Positions 51,526 to 62,301 of a stretch of 64,000 nt of DNA are shown piece by piece. The notes below the pieces were generated by a model, which made no database searches, was not told the DNA's origin, and saw nothing but the letters and a program-made list of their open reading frames with translations. A program made the position numbers and the translations under genes. Within the stretch, counting starts at the first letter, position 1. Every line of letters starts with the position of its first letter. Source of the DNA: an uncultured Verrucomicrobia subdivision 3 bacterium (lineage in GTDB: Bacteria; Verrucomicrobiota; Verrucomicrobiia; Limisphaerales; UBA11358); contig CAINLR010000106.1 in assembly GCA_903850425.1 (NCBI GenBank), forward strand, positions 62,001 to 126,000. The letters are read 5' to 3'.

Positions 51526-51896
51526 GCTGGGATTCTGAACCAGCGCGGGAAGGCGCGTCAAGCTGCGAGCGGCGCGGGCTGTTTCTCCGGGCGCAGTTCG
51601 CTTGCCGGCAACCTCGCATTCGCCCCGGGCTGAAGCGGTAGATGCAGGCCGTCCGGCTTCGTGCCGTTTCAACGGCTTGGTGACCGCGGGCGGTGGAAAA
51701 CGGTTGAAACCGTTTCGGTTTTCTCCGCGCACGATGCACCCGGCTGAAGCCGGGCGCTAATGAGAAAACTGGCCTTGCAAGAAAGTGCGCGACGCACTGT
51801 TTTTCTCCCGGGTGAAGGCGAACCGCCAGAACTAGGCCCACCGCTGAACCAGATATAATTTGAGCCGGGTAAAAACTTTATTATATTGCCACCCTG
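51526..51896. repeat. Gap with several REP-like short palindromes
   Basis: No gene is seen. Three short hairpins lie in the second half: CCGTTTCAACGG (about 51664-51675), AAACGG-TTGAAA-CCGTTT (51698-51715) and CCCGGC-TGAA-GCCGGG (51739-51754). The last is followed by GCGCTAATGAG. The alternation of 'GGTTGAAACC' and 'GGCTGAAGCC' suggests variants of one small repeat. The promoter of the following giant gene should be here as well. Confidence 0.6.
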
Positions 51897-54800
51897 ATGA
51901 AAAAACTCCTACTGGCCGGTTTACTGGCAACGCTCGGAATCAGCGCAGTGCTTGGCTGGCGGGCGTGGCACGATGTGCGCGCCGAAGTTTCCGGCGGCAC
52001 CGCCAGTGGGGCGGCAGCGGCAAACGCCGCCACGCATGGGGCTGCCAGCGCGGCTGGGGATGCGAGCCGCCGCCAGTCGAAGTCCAGCGCGACGGCCACG
52101 ACCGCGAGCGGGCCGAAGCGCGCGTGGGATTATCATTATTTTGCCAGCCTGTCGAATGCTGCGCCCGGGGTCCCGATCCAGTTTGAATTGACGGCGGGGA
52201 AATTGGCCGCCGGCACCATCCGGCACACGGAGCGCACCAACGGCGAGTTGACTTACTTGTCGGGCGAGCTGACGCAGCCGGAGTCGGGCCGGTTCTTTTT
52301 CCAGAAGCAGGCGTTGCCGGGAAAACAGGGCGACTATGCCGGCGTGGTGGAATTTCCCGCCAGCAAGACGGCCTGGCGGATTGAGCCGACCGGCCCGGGC
52401 GGAAAATCAGAACTGGTGGAGCGCCGCCTGGATGAAGTGATTTGCCTCGCCATGCCAGCGATTGATCCGGCGCTGGCGGACACGAACACGCCGGAGGAAA
52501 TGCCGCCGCTGCGACCCGATCAGGTCACCGATTACATTCCCGCTTACAACAACGGCATCATTTCGCTGCAGAGTCTGCCGGGCGCGACGGGCGTGCTTTA
52601 CATTGATTATCGTGGCGGCTACACGCCGACTTGGGGCGGCATCACATACGACAAGCCGGTGGTTACCAGCGCGCAAATCAAGGATGTGTGGAAGCGCGTG
52701 GCGGAGGATTACATGCCATTCACCATCAACGTCACGACCGACATCCGAGTTTATCAGGCCGCGCCGGAGAGCAGCCGACAGCGCTGCATTTGCACGCCGA
52801 CCACCACCGCAGCACCAGGCGCTGGCGGCGTCTCGTATCTCCAATCATGGAACTGGACTGGCGATACGCCGAACTGGTCGTTCTACAGCACTGGCAAGGC
52901 CGCTGCAGAAGTCATCGCGCACGAATGTGGCCATTGCCTGTGGTTGAGCCATGAGACCACGGACATCAATGGCGTCCACACCGAGTATTTTACCGGCCAG
53001 GGCAGCGGCGTGACGGGTTGGTGTCCGATCATGGGCGCCGGCTATTACCAGAATGTGACCACTTGGGCCAAGGGCGAATATCAATACGCCGGCAACCTGG
53101 AAGACCAGTTGAATCTCATCACCACGAAGAACAACAACGTGGCCTACCGCGCGGACGACACCGGCGCGACGCTAGCCACGGCGCGTTACCTGGAGGTTTA
53201 TTCCAACAACGCTGCCTTCGCAGAGGGCGTCATGGAGACGGCGGGCGACACGGATGCGTTTCGCTTCACCACAGCGGGCGGCGCGATTTCGCTGACGGCC
53301 AGCCCGGTCGCGACGAACGACTGGGCCGACCTCGCCATCATGGCCACGCTCGCGGATGCCACGGACACGATTATCGCGAGTAACAATCCGCAAAACGTGC
53401 TGACCGCGAGCATTGCGACCAACCTGCCGGCGGGCACTTATACTTTCCGCGTCACGGGCGCGGGCCGCAATGATCCGCTGACCAATGGCTTCTCTAATTA
53501 TTCGAGCCTGGGCTACTACTCGATCACTGGTTCCGTCGCCGCCGCGACGCAGACGACGCGGTTCACGATTGCGGAAAATTCCACGAACGGCTTGGTCGTC
53601 GGCACGATTTCCGCCACGAACCTCGGCGTGGACGCGCTGAATTATTTCATCGTTTCTGGCGACACCTCAAATACGTTTGCCCTCGACAACAACGGCGCGC
53701 TGACCGTGACCAATGCCGCGACGCTGGACTACGAGGCGCTCGCGCGCAACACGCAGTTGGCCGTGCAGTTTGAAATGTTCGTCAACATCACCAACACGGT
53801 GAATCCCGCGTTGACCGAATTGAACCGCCGCGTGGTGGTGCAGGTCACGAACGTGAATGAAGCGCCGTTCGTCACCGGTTTCACTAACACACTCGTCGCC
53901 CACACGCAGCCCGGCACGGTGGTGGGCACGGTGCAAACTTCCGATCCCGATGCCTACACGGTGCTGACACTTTCGATTCTCGCCGGCAACAGCAACGCGA
54001 TGTTCACGCTGGACAACGCCACCGGCAATCTGCTCGTGGCGGGTGATCTCGATTCGGCGGTGCAAAGTGTTTACAATCTCGCGATCCAAGTCGCTGACAA
54101 CGGCACGCCAGCGTTGAAAGCCACGAACTTTATTCAAGTCACCATCATCACGAACAGCTCGCCGTTTCGTCCCGGCACGATCAGCTACGCGATTTATGAC
54201 AACATCGGCAGCGGCGTTTTTATCAGCAACATGACGACCAATTCACGTTTCCCCACCGACCCAACTTCGGAGCGTCAAGTCACCACCGCTGCCGGCGACA
54301 CCAACCGCGCGGACAGTTTCGGCGCGGTGCAGCGCGGCTATTTGATTCCGCCGGTTTCGGGCAATTATTATTTCTTCATCGCGACTGACGACAACGGCGA
54401 GTTGTGGATGAGCACCACCACCAACCCCGCCAGCATGACGCTCATCGCCAACATCAACGGCAGCAGCGCCTACGTTGACACGCCCGGCCAGTGGAACAAA
54501 TATGCCAGCCAAAAATCCGCCGCGCGCACGCTGGTTGCGGGCCAGGCTTACTATCTCGAAGCGCGGCAAAAAGAAGGCGGCGGCGGCGACAGTCTTGTGG
54601 TCGGCTGGTCCGGGCCGGCCACCGGCAACCAAACGAACGTGATTTCCGGCCTTTATCTCGCGCCGTATTTGATGAATTACGTTCCGCATCTCACCGGCTT
54701 CACCAACACCGTTCATCGCGATGCCATCACCGGCGCGCGGATCGGCCAGATGACGGTGACGGATGTGAACACGAACGACGGCCACACTTATTCCATCATC

Positions 54801-57647
54801 GCCGGAAACAGCGCGGGCATTTTTGGCGTGGGCAGCAACGGCTGGATTTACGTCGCCAGCGACACGGCGCTCACTTCCAGCGCCACGACGAATTTCACAT
54901 TGAGCGTTCGCACCACCGACAGCGGATCGCCTGCGTTGTCCGGCACGAACACTGTTGTGCTGACACGCATCGAGCCAGGTGTCATCACCAGCACGCTGCC
55001 GCAGCGCGAAATGTTCAACAACCTCGGCAGCGGCACGCTCGTCAGCGACTTGACCAACAACGTCCGGTTCCCTGGCGCGCCCGATTCGCTGGTGGCCTTG
55101 ACCAATTTCGCCGCGCCGGCAAACGTGGCGGACAACTACGGTTCGCGCATCCGCGCGTTGCTGGTGCCGTCGGTGACCGGCGACTATCAATTTTTCATCG
55201 CGTCGGATGACAGCAGCCAGTTGAAATTCAGTCGCGACACAAATGCGGCCAACGCCACGATCATCGCGTCCGTGTCCGGCTACACGAGCCAGAACGTGTG
55301 GAACACTTACACGTCGCAGACCTCGGCAGTCATCACCAATCTCATCGTCGGCCAGCGTTACTACATCGAAGCGCTCCAGAAGGAAGGCGGCGGCGGCGAT
55401 CACGTCAGCGTCGCGTGGCTCGTGCCCGGCAGCGGCGCGACCAACATCATTCCCGGCGCGAATCTGCTGCCGGTGGATTTGAATTATCCGCCGCAGTTCG
55501 GCGCGCAGTCGTTCGCGGTGATGCAGAATTCCGCCAACGGAAAAATTGTTGGCAGCGTCATCGCCGCCGACAGTGCGCTCGACGCGCTCACCTTCAAAAT
55601 CCTCAACGGAAACACCAACGGCACGTTTGCGCTCGATCCGGGCACGGGCCTGTTGACGGTATCGAACAACACGCTGCTCGCCGGCGGTCCGGGGACAAGT
55701 TTTAATCTGACCGTCGCGGTGCAGGATTCCGGCTACGGCGGTTTGTATCCGCTGCGCGCCAGCACGAACTCGGTTTTCGTCAGTGTCGCCAGCACCAACG
55801 GCCTCGTGTGGGACGCCAGCACCAATTTTGTCGGCGCGCAGGACGGCAACGGCAACTGGGGTGCCGCGCCGACCAACTGGTGGAACGGTTTCACGAATTC
55901 CATCTGGACCAATAATCTCGTCGCCTTTTTCGGCGCGGGCACGGCGACGAATTGCACGGTGACGATCATCAACGATGTGACGCCGGCGGGAATTGTTTTC
56001 AACCCGAACAACGGCGGCACTTACACTCTCGCCAGCAGCGGCGTGGGGCTGAATTTTTCCGGCTTGCCGGTGATTACGGCCAACGCCGACGCCGCTATTT
56101 CCGCCGTCATCAAAGGTTCCGGCTACGTTAAAAACGGCCCCGGCACGCTGCTCGTGAGCGGCAGCAACGTCAGCATTGGCGGCGCAACCGTCAATGCCGG
56201 CACGCTCAAGCTCACCAATTCCACAGTCACATTCGGCACTGGCCCCGTCACCAATAATGCCGCGATTGAATGGAACACCGCCTTGGGGAGCCGCAGCATC
56301 GGCAGCATCAATTCGTTTGCGGGCGCGGGCTTGTTCCTCAAATCCGGCGCGAATAATTTGCAATTGCAGGGTGCCGGTATTTCCACTTTCAACGGCACCG
56401 TGCGCGTGGCCGGCGGACAACTTATTTTGGACACCGCCACCGGTTTCGAGGACGGCGCACCGAATTTGGATTTGACCGGCGGCGACTTGGTGCTCGGCAA
56501 CGCGTTCGACAATGGCACCGCCACGTTCGGCAATTTGAGCGGCACCGGCCAGGTGCGCGTGGATTTCGGAAACACCACGGTCACGCGCACGCTCTCGCTG
56601 AATCAAAACAGCAACACGATTTACTCCGGCGTGCTGGGCTATAACGCGGCGCAAAGCCGGGCGATGAATTTAATCAAGAATGGCGCGGGCACGCTGACGC
56701 TGACCGGCACCAATGTTTTCACGGGCACCACCACCATCAGCAACGGCACGCTGCTCGTCAACGGCGTGCTCACCACCAACTCAACCAGCACTGTCACCGT
56801 TGCGCTCAACGCCACGCTCGGCGGCAACGGCCTCGTCAACGGCGCAACAACCGTGCAAGACGGCGGCACACTCGCTCCCGGCAACGGCGGCATCGGCCAA
56901 CTCACGATCAGCAACAATGTGGCCATGTCCGGCAGCAGCCAGACGGTCATGGAATTGAGCAAGAACGGCGGCGTGCTGACGAACGACCAGCTTTTCGTTT
57001 CGGGAATTTTGACGCTAGGCGGAACGCTCGTCGTGACCAACATCGGCACGAATGCGCTCGTGGTTGGCGACAGTTTCCAATTGTTCAACGCCGCGACGAA
57101 TGCCGGTGCTTTCTCGAGTTTCAATCTGCCCGCGTTGCCGATTGGCTGGCACTGGACGACAAATTCACTCGCGGCCAACGGGATTTTGGCCGTGGCTTGG
57201 GACACGTTCACGCTCACTTACGCGGCGGGCACCAACGGCACGCTCGCCGGCAGCGCGACGCAAGTTGTCAATTATGCCGCCAGCGGCACAGCGGTGACCG
57301 CGTTGCCCAACAGCGGCTTCGCCTTCACGAATTGGAGCGACGGCCTGACCGCCAACCCGCGCACGGACGCGAACGTGACCAGCAACCTCACCGTCACCGC
57401 CAATTTTGTGATGCTCGCGCCGCCCGTGATCACGAACTTGAACCTGACAGCCGGCCAGACCGCTTTCACTTTGAGCGGCACGGGCGCGGCCAATCAAGTT
57501 TACATGCTTTTGTCAGCCACAAATCTTCCGCCGCTGGTTTGGACTCCGGTGGCGACCAATACAGCCGACACCAACGGCGTGTTCATTTTCAGCGACCTGG
57601 ACACGACCAATTACAACCAGCGTTTTTATCGTGTGATGAGTTATTGA
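51897..57647 (+). CDS. Giant exported metzincin-type protease with PA14, cadherin and autotransporter-associated repeats
   Basis: 1916 residues. Signal peptide 'KKLLLAGLLATLGISAVLGW'. The zinc site is 'IAHECGHCLWLSHE' (H342, H346, H352; the usual mid-motif Gly is Trp) and the Met-turn is 'CPIMGAGYYQ' (M379), so the catalytic domain ends about 415. Next are a PPC-like domain (~420-550), cadherin-like repeats, a PA14-like domain (~760-930), a cadherin repeat, a second PA14-like domain (~1027-1198), another cadherin repeat, then a 'GTGTLTL-TGTNVFTG' autotransporter-associated region (~1400-1670) and an InlB-like repeat (~1771-1838). A C-terminal module ends 'QRFYRVMSY'. No CTERM signal is present. 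Secreted polymer degradation or adhesion is inferred. Confidence 0.85.
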   Translation: MKKLLLAGLLATLGISAVLGWRAWHDVRAEVSGGTASGAAAANAATHGAASAAGDASRRQSKSSATATTASGPKRAWDYHYFASLSNAAPGVPIQFELTAGKLAAGTIRHTERTNGELTYLSGELTQPESGRFFFQKQALPGKQGDYAGVVEFPASKTAWRIEPTGPGGKSELVERRLDEVICLAMPAIDPALADTNTPEEMPPLRPDQVTDYIPAYNNGIISLQSLPGATGVLYIDYRGGYTPTWGGITYDKPVVTSAQIKDVWKRVAEDYMPFTINVTTDIRVYQAAPESSRQRCICTPTTTAAPGAGGVSYLQSWNWTGDTPNWSFYSTGKAAAEVIAHECGHCLWLSHETTDINGVHTEYFTGQGSGVTGWCPIMGAGYYQNVTTWAKGEYQYAGNLEDQLNLITTKNNNVAYRADDTGATLATARYLEVYSNNAAFAEGVMETAGDTDAFRFTTAGGAISLTASPVATNDWADLAIMATLADATDTIIASNNPQNVLTASIATNLPAGTYTFRVTGAGRNDPLTNGFSNYSSLGYYSITGSVAAATQTTRFTIAENSTNGLVVGTISATNLGVDALNYFIVSGDTSNTFALDNNGALTVTNAATLDYEALARNTQLAVQFEMFVNITNTVNPALTELNRRVVVQVTNVNEAPFVTGFTNTLVAHTQPGTVVGTVQTSDPDAYTVLTLSILAGNSNAMFTLDNATGNLLVAGDLDSAVQSVYNLAIQVADNGTPALKATNFIQVTIITNSSPFRPGTISYAIYDNIGSGVFISNMTTNSRFPTDPTSERQVTTAAGDTNRADSFGAVQRGYLIPPVSGNYYFFIATDDNGELWMSTTTNPASMTLIANINGSSAYVDTPGQWNKYASQKSAARTLVAGQAYYLEARQKEGGGGDSLVVGWSGPATGNQTNVISGLYLAPYLMNYVPHLTGFTNTVHRDAITGARIGQMTVTDVNTNDGHTYSIIAGNSAGIFGVGSNGWIYVASDTALTSSATTNFTLSVRTTDSGSPALSGTNTVVLTRIEPGVITSTLPQREMFNNLGSGTLVSDLTNNVRFPGAPDSLVALTNFAAPANVADNYGSRIRALLVPSVTGDYQFFIASDDSSQLKFSRDTNAANATIIASVSGYTSQNVWNTYTSQTSAVITNLIVGQRYYIEALQKEGGGGDHVSVAWLVPGSGATNIIPGANLLPVDLNYPPQFGAQSFAVMQNSANGKIVGSVIAADSALDALTFKILNGNTNGTFALDPGTGLLTVSNNTLLAGGPGTSFNLTVAVQDSGYGGLYPLRASTNSVFVSVASTNGLVWDASTNFVGAQDGNGNWGAAPTNWWNGFTNSIWTNNLVAFFGAGTATNCTVTIINDVTPAGIVFNPNNGGTYTLASSGVGLNFSGLPVITANADAAISAVIKGSGYVKNGPGTLLVSGSNVSIGGATVNAGTLKLTNSTVTFGTGPVTNNAAIEWNTALGSRSIGSINSFAGAGLFLKSGANNLQLQGAGISTFNGTVRVAGGQLILDTATGFEDGAPNLDLTGGDLVLGNAFDNGTATFGNLSGTGQVRVDFGNTTVTRTLSLNQNSNTIYSGVLGYNAAQSRAMNLIKNGAGTLTLTGTNVFTGTTTISNGTLLVNGVLTTNSTSTVTVALNATLGGNGLVNGATTVQDGGTLAPGNGGIGQLTISNNVAMSGSSQTVMELSKNGGVLTNDQLFVSGILTLGGTLVVTNIGTNALVVGDSFQLFNAATNAGAFSSFNLPALPIGWHWTTNSLAANGILAVAWDTFTLTYAAGTNGTLAGSATQVVNYAASGTAVTALPNSGFAFTNWSDGLTANPRTDANVTSNLTVTANFVMLAPPVITNLNLTAGQTAFTLSGTGAANQVYMLLSATNLPPLVWTPVATNTADTNGVFIFSDLDTTNYNQRFYRVMSY

Positions 57648-58012
57648 GCACCGGCCAACCCGCCGTCCACAATCGTTACGGGACGGGCCAGTGACTGGTC
57701 CCACGGCGGTTGGCCGAAGCCGACTGCGGAATTCCGGCGCATGGCGCTGTGGCCACTTTATGCCACAAGACTGGCCGGCGGATTTCGGCTATAAGCTCAT
57801 CCATTGGAAGCCCAGCCTCACATTTCAGCGCCAGCGGAATGTTCTATGAACGGCCTTGCTCTGCCGACAGATGGCTGACGGTGCCAGCCTTAAGAAAATG
57901 GCTTGTGCGCTAAAAGCCTGTGCGCTAAGAATTAGACGGTCACCCCCTAAACCCCAAAAGAGTCAAAAAACAAACAAACCTAACCCCAAGTTGTTTCAAC
58001 CGAAAAACACCT
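57648..58012. terminator. Gap with a long hairpin after the protease gene
   Basis: CGGCCAACCCGCCGT and ACGGCGGTTGGCCG (about 57657-57713) pair with one bulge. Between them lies a smaller stem, CCAGT-G-ACTGG, flanked by GGGAC/GTCCC. It is a likely terminator or REP-like structure. The remaining bases to the next ATG hold no gene; an A-rich leader precedes it. Confidence 0.5.
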
Positions 58013-61000
58013 ATGAAATCAAGACTGATACCCATGTTGCTGGCCCTGGCCAGTGCAAGTCTGGCGCGCGCCGACTTCAACCCTGTGCCCTTGACTCAAG
58101 GCAGCTTCACCGCCGATGTCATCGTTGAAAAGAACGCCGAGCGATCAGTCAGCGACTATACCACGCTGACCATGGACGGCGGCACCAATAACAATGCCTG
58201 GGTATGGATGGAACAGGGCCTCGATCCCGATCGCCCGCAGGTGGGTTTGCCCAAGGCCGGAACCACTTTTGTTGCCGTGCAGGAAGCGAACCACACCTTC
58301 CAAATGCCGCCTACCTATACGGGCAATAACGCGGTGGTCCTGACCACCAACGGTATTCCGGATGCCACGCTGACGATTAGCTCGCCGGTGGCGGCCGCGG
58401 CCATTTCGATTCTCAACGCCGGTGGCGGCGGTTCGACCATTGACTACACGATCAATTATCAAGGTGGCGGCACCCAAGCGGGCCAGTTGTCGGTGTTTGA
58501 CTGGCACAATCTCACGCCGGCGAACTACGCGTGGGTCTGTAATGGCCGCTTCAATACGGACAACGGCCAGACCGGCGAGACGTGGACCGGCAAGCCGCGC
58601 ATGTTTTATAGTGATATTTCGCTCACGGACACGGTGAATCCCGTGGTTAGTATTGTATTTCACACCGCCAGCACGAGCCGGGTGGTGATTTTTGGCGTCA
58701 GCACCTCTACAGATAGTATCACGTATTCACCAGTGACGATCGGCGGTTTTAACCGCGACGTGGTGGTGGAATCCTCCGCGCCGCTGACCGGAAGTTTGTA
58801 TAAATGCAATGTCATCATGGATAGCGGCACCACAAACCTAGCGGGTGACACTTGGTATGAAATGGGATTTAATACCGGAGCGCCAACCACCGGCCTGCCT
58901 TTGCACGGCACAAACGTCTCAGGTGGCACGCCACTGCACACGTTCACCATGCCTCCGAGCTACACCGCCAATGATGTGCTATATGTGGCGAACATCACCG
59001 GTTTTACTACCGGAACTTTGACCCTCACTACGCCGTCGGCTTATACCAATTTGTCTTTTTTGGCCTCGGCCGGCAATGGCCCGCTGGTTGCCAATGTTGT
59101 GGTGCATCACCAAGACACCAGCACGGAGTCATTCAGTGTCAGCGTGCTCGACTGGTTTAACGCTGCGACCGCCTTCTATGTGTGCAACGGACGTTTTAAC
59201 CCAAACACCCTGAGTTTGGACAATGTCAACGGTGGGGCCGTGAAGTTGTGGAACAACGATATCGCCCTCGGCAATATCACCAGTCCGGTGACCAGTATTG
59301 ATTTCAACTACACCTCCGGCGGGCGTGCTTCGTTTTTTGCCGTGGCCGGTCAAGCAACGCCGGGCGGAACTTTTTCACCAGTTGCCGTAACTGGCTTTAA
59401 TGCTGACGCCGTAATTGAGGCCAGCGTGTCCCGCTACCGGCATACGTTTTACTCCGCCGTCAATGCCTCGATGGATGGGGGCACCAACAAGAATGGCAAC
59501 ACCTGGTATGAAAGGGGCTACTACCATTATGCGACCAACTCGGGTCTGCCGGCGGCGGGTTCGATTATTGATAGCTTGGCGCAACCAGATCATCATTACC
59601 AAATGCCGGCCAGCTACGCGGCCAATAACTGCATTTTTGTGGATCCCGCGCATCCGACTGCCAATCTCACTATTGCCAGTCCGCAGACCTATTCGGCCAT
59701 TTCCTTTTTGAGCGCCACCGCCAACGGCAACGTCACCAATCAAGCCATCATGCAATACGCGGATGGCACTTCAGAGACGAACACATTCGTTTCCCGGGAT
59801 TGGTTCAACAATACGCCGGTCGCATTCTATGCCAATGGCCGGGTGAACTTGGACACGGGCACGATTAATTCCGACCCTGGCCGGGCTGCGGCTCCCTCAA
59901 ATCCCCGTTTCTACGAAGCGCAATTTGCACTTGGCAACACGGGCAGCGCGGTCACCAACGTGGTCTTGACCTACTTGAACCCCACGACCTCCACTGGCCG
60001 CGGCTATATCTTCGCCGTCAGCGCGACCGCTGGTGCCGTCCCGCCGATCATCGCCTCCGTCTCGGTGACGCCCAACGCTGCATTGTTCTATGAAGGTTCC
60101 AACGTGGTCTTTAACGCCATCATCACCGGCGGCACCGCGCCGATCACCTTCCAATGGCAGAAAGGCACTAATGGCATTTACGCCAACCTGTCCAACGGCG
60201 GCAGAATCGCCGGCGTCACGACCACGAACATGACCATCGCCAATGCCGTCTCGACTGACTCGGGCGACTACCGGATGGTGGCTTCCAATGTCACCGGCCC
60301 GGTCAACAGCGGCATTGTCACGCTAGGTCGCATGCTCTCCACGTTGCAGGATGTGACGGCGCCCGGCGATTCGATTTCGATCATCTCGGGAACCACTGGA
60401 GCCGCGGCTGAGGTGGTAACTGCGGCCATTGATAATAAGATCCAAAAGTATTTGAACTTTAGCACCAGCGGCGGCGCTCCATTCGTTGGTCCGGTGGGCT
60501 TCACGATCAGGCCGGCGATGGGGAATACCATCGTGAGCGCGCTGCGCATCTATACTGCAAATGATACTGAGGCTCGCGATCCGGCGGATTATGTCTTGGA
60601 AGGATCTCTGGATGGTTCCACCTTCACGCCGATCGCCTCTGGCGCGCTCGCGCTGCCGGCCACGAGAAATACGGTGGTGACTGACGTGATTAATCCGTTG
60701 ACTCATAACATGCAGGAAGTGCGTTTTGTCAACACCGTCGGCTACACCTATTACCGGGTGAGCTTCAATAATGTCAAAGACACCGCCAACGCCAACAGCA
60801 TGCAGATCGGTGAGTTTGAACTGCTGGGCGTGTTGAATCCCACCCCGCCGCCGATCTTCACCGTTTCGCCGACGGACATTACCGCGAACGAAGGCACGAC
60901 GGCGACCTTTACCTCGCTGGCCGTGGGTCCGGCCCCGTTGACTTACCAATGGTATGATGTGACGGCGGGCGATCCCGGCACGTTGCTCGTGGGCAAGACC

Positions 61001-62236
61001 AATCCCAATCTACAATTGTCCTCGGTTACGCTGGCCCAAAGCGGCAGCTACTATCGGGTGGTGGCCACCGACCCGTATGGCTCGGTTACCAATCCGTCGC
61101 CAGCTTTGCCCGGGGCGATGCTCACGGTCAACACCGGCCCGGTCTCCTTTGATCAGGACCTCGCGGCTGAATTCCAGTTCTATGCGGGCCGCACCGAGTC
61201 GCTGTCGGTGGTGGTGACTGGCAGTTCACCGGTTTATCAATGGCAATCCAACGGCGTGAACGTAGTGGATGGTGGCCGGATTTCCGGGGCCAAGAGCAAC
61301 GTGCTCACCATTGCCAACCTCCAGTTGGCAGATACCGCCACCTATCAAGTCATTACCTCCAACCTGATCAGCGGTCCGCTGACGAGCGTGGCCGCATCGG
61401 TGTATGTCACCGCCGTGCCCACCTTCCACACGAACGGCGTCGGCTGGCAGTTGGTCGCTGGCGGCGGCGGCGGCTATTCCTTCAGCGGCGAAAACGTGCT
61501 CTCGCTGACGGATTCGACCGGCGAGTCCCGCGCGGCGTGGTTTAAGACGCCCATGAACATTGATGGTTTCAAGGCCTCCCTGGTCTATCAGGATACCTCC
61601 ATCGGTGGTGCGGATGGGTTTGCCTTCGTCATGCAAAACTCGGCTCAGGGCACAAATGCCTTGGGCGGTAGCGGTGGCGCCTTGGCCTATGGTGGCATCG
61701 GCAACAGCGCCGCCGTGCTGTTCAACATCTACAATGCGTCGGGCGTCGCGTTCAGCACGGGCGGAAATGGCGGAAGCTATACCCCCACCGCGCCCGTGGA
61801 TCTGGCCGGTGGCGATCCCATTCGGATTGACCTCTATTACTCAGGCTCCGTCTTGACGGTGACCATGAGCAACACGGTTACTGCCAGCACCTACACCACC
61901 AACGTGGCGGTGGGTAGTTTGGCTTCCGCTGTGGGCACGAATGTCGCCTTCGTCGGCATCACGGCCGCCACCGGTGGTGTCAGCGCGAATCAACAAGTGA
62001 GCAACTTCCAATATATTCCGCTGCCGAAGCTCGCGGCGCAAAATAGTGGCGGCTCCGTGAAACTGGCGTGGCCAGCCTCCGTTGGCGGTTATGGCGTGCA
62101 ATCCAATCCCGACCTGAACACGTCCGTGTGGTCGGCGGTGGGCGCAGCCATCAATCAGGTCGGCGGCCAGAATGAAGCGACGGTTTCGCCCACGAACGCG
62201 GCCGCGTTTTACCGGCTCGTGTTGCCGACTCCCTGA
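58013..62236 (+). CDS. Giant exported protein: three copies of an unknown ~215-residue module, Ig-like and lectin-like domains
   Basis: 1407 residues with a signal peptide (MKSRLIPMLLALASASLARA). Modules begin near residues 21, 236 and 451; each opens with a 'F-x-P-V-x-x-x-G-F-N-x-D' strand, has 'WYE-x-G' and 'GLP', then 'H-x-F-x-MP-x-Y', and ends with a 'DWFN...NGR...NPRFY' block. Ig-like domains follow at about 676-771, 946-1040 and 1043-1135, with a discoidin-like segment (778-940). An L-type-lectin-like domain ('GGADGFAFVMQNSAQGTNA') covers ~1136-1336, and the C-terminus ends 'AAFYRLVLPTP'. No catalytic residues are evident; glycan binding is a reasonable guess. A strong terminator follows. 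Confidence 0.78.
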   Translation: MKSRLIPMLLALASASLARADFNPVPLTQGSFTADVIVEKNAERSVSDYTTLTMDGGTNNNAWVWMEQGLDPDRPQVGLPKAGTTFVAVQEANHTFQMPPTYTGNNAVVLTTNGIPDATLTISSPVAAAAISILNAGGGGSTIDYTINYQGGGTQAGQLSVFDWHNLTPANYAWVCNGRFNTDNGQTGETWTGKPRMFYSDISLTDTVNPVVSIVFHTASTSRVVIFGVSTSTDSITYSPVTIGGFNRDVVVESSAPLTGSLYKCNVIMDSGTTNLAGDTWYEMGFNTGAPTTGLPLHGTNVSGGTPLHTFTMPPSYTANDVLYVANITGFTTGTLTLTTPSAYTNLSFLASAGNGPLVANVVVHHQDTSTESFSVSVLDWFNAATAFYVCNGRFNPNTLSLDNVNGGAVKLWNNDIALGNITSPVTSIDFNYTSGGRASFFAVAGQATPGGTFSPVAVTGFNADAVIEASVSRYRHTFYSAVNASMDGGTNKNGNTWYERGYYHYATNSGLPAAGSIIDSLAQPDHHYQMPASYAANNCIFVDPAHPTANLTIASPQTYSAISFLSATANGNVTNQAIMQYADGTSETNTFVSRDWFNNTPVAFYANGRVNLDTGTINSDPGRAAAPSNPRFYEAQFALGNTGSAVTNVVLTYLNPTTSTGRGYIFAVSATAGAVPPIIASVSVTPNAALFYEGSNVVFNAIITGGTAPITFQWQKGTNGIYANLSNGGRIAGVTTTNMTIANAVSTDSGDYRMVASNVTGPVNSGIVTLGRMLSTLQDVTAPGDSISIISGTTGAAAEVVTAAIDNKIQKYLNFSTSGGAPFVGPVGFTIRPAMGNTIVSALRIYTANDTEARDPADYVLEGSLDGSTFTPIASGALALPATRNTVVTDVINPLTHNMQEVRFVNTVGYTYYRVSFNNVKDTANANSMQIGEFELLGVLNPTPPPIFTVSPTDITANEGTTATFTSLAVGPAPLTYQWYDVTAGDPGTLLVGKTNPNLQLSSVTLAQSGSYYRVVATDPYGSVTNPSPALPGAMLTVNTGPVSFDQDLAAEFQFYAGRTESLSVVVTGSSPVYQWQSNGVNVVDGGRISGAKSNVLTIANLQLADTATYQVITSNLISGPLTSVAASVYVTAVPTFHTNGVGWQLVAGGGGGYSFSGENVLSLTDSTGESRAAWFKTPMNIDGFKASLVYQDTSIGGADGFAFVMQNSAQGTNALGGSGGALAYGGIGNSAAVLFNIYNASGVAFSTGGNGGSYTPTAPVDLAGGDPIRIDLYYSGSVLTVTMSNTVTASTYTTNVAVGSLASAVGTNVAFVGITAATGGVSANQQVSNFQYIPLPKLAAQNSGGSVKLAWPASVGGYGVQSNPDLNTSVWSAVGAAINQVGGQNEATVSPTNAAAFYRLVLPTP

Positions 62237-62301
62237 GTCAATCCCATCCCATGCGGAGTTGACTAAGCATGTCGGATGGGGTTTGAACTAAAGCTGGTCA
62301 C

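Noticed and set aside
54243-56654. An 803-codon open frame on the minus strand opposite the giant protease
   Set aside because: It mirrors codon bias of the plus-strand gene, has Arg/Gly/Ala/Val-rich composition, no family motif, and the plus frame has clear domains.
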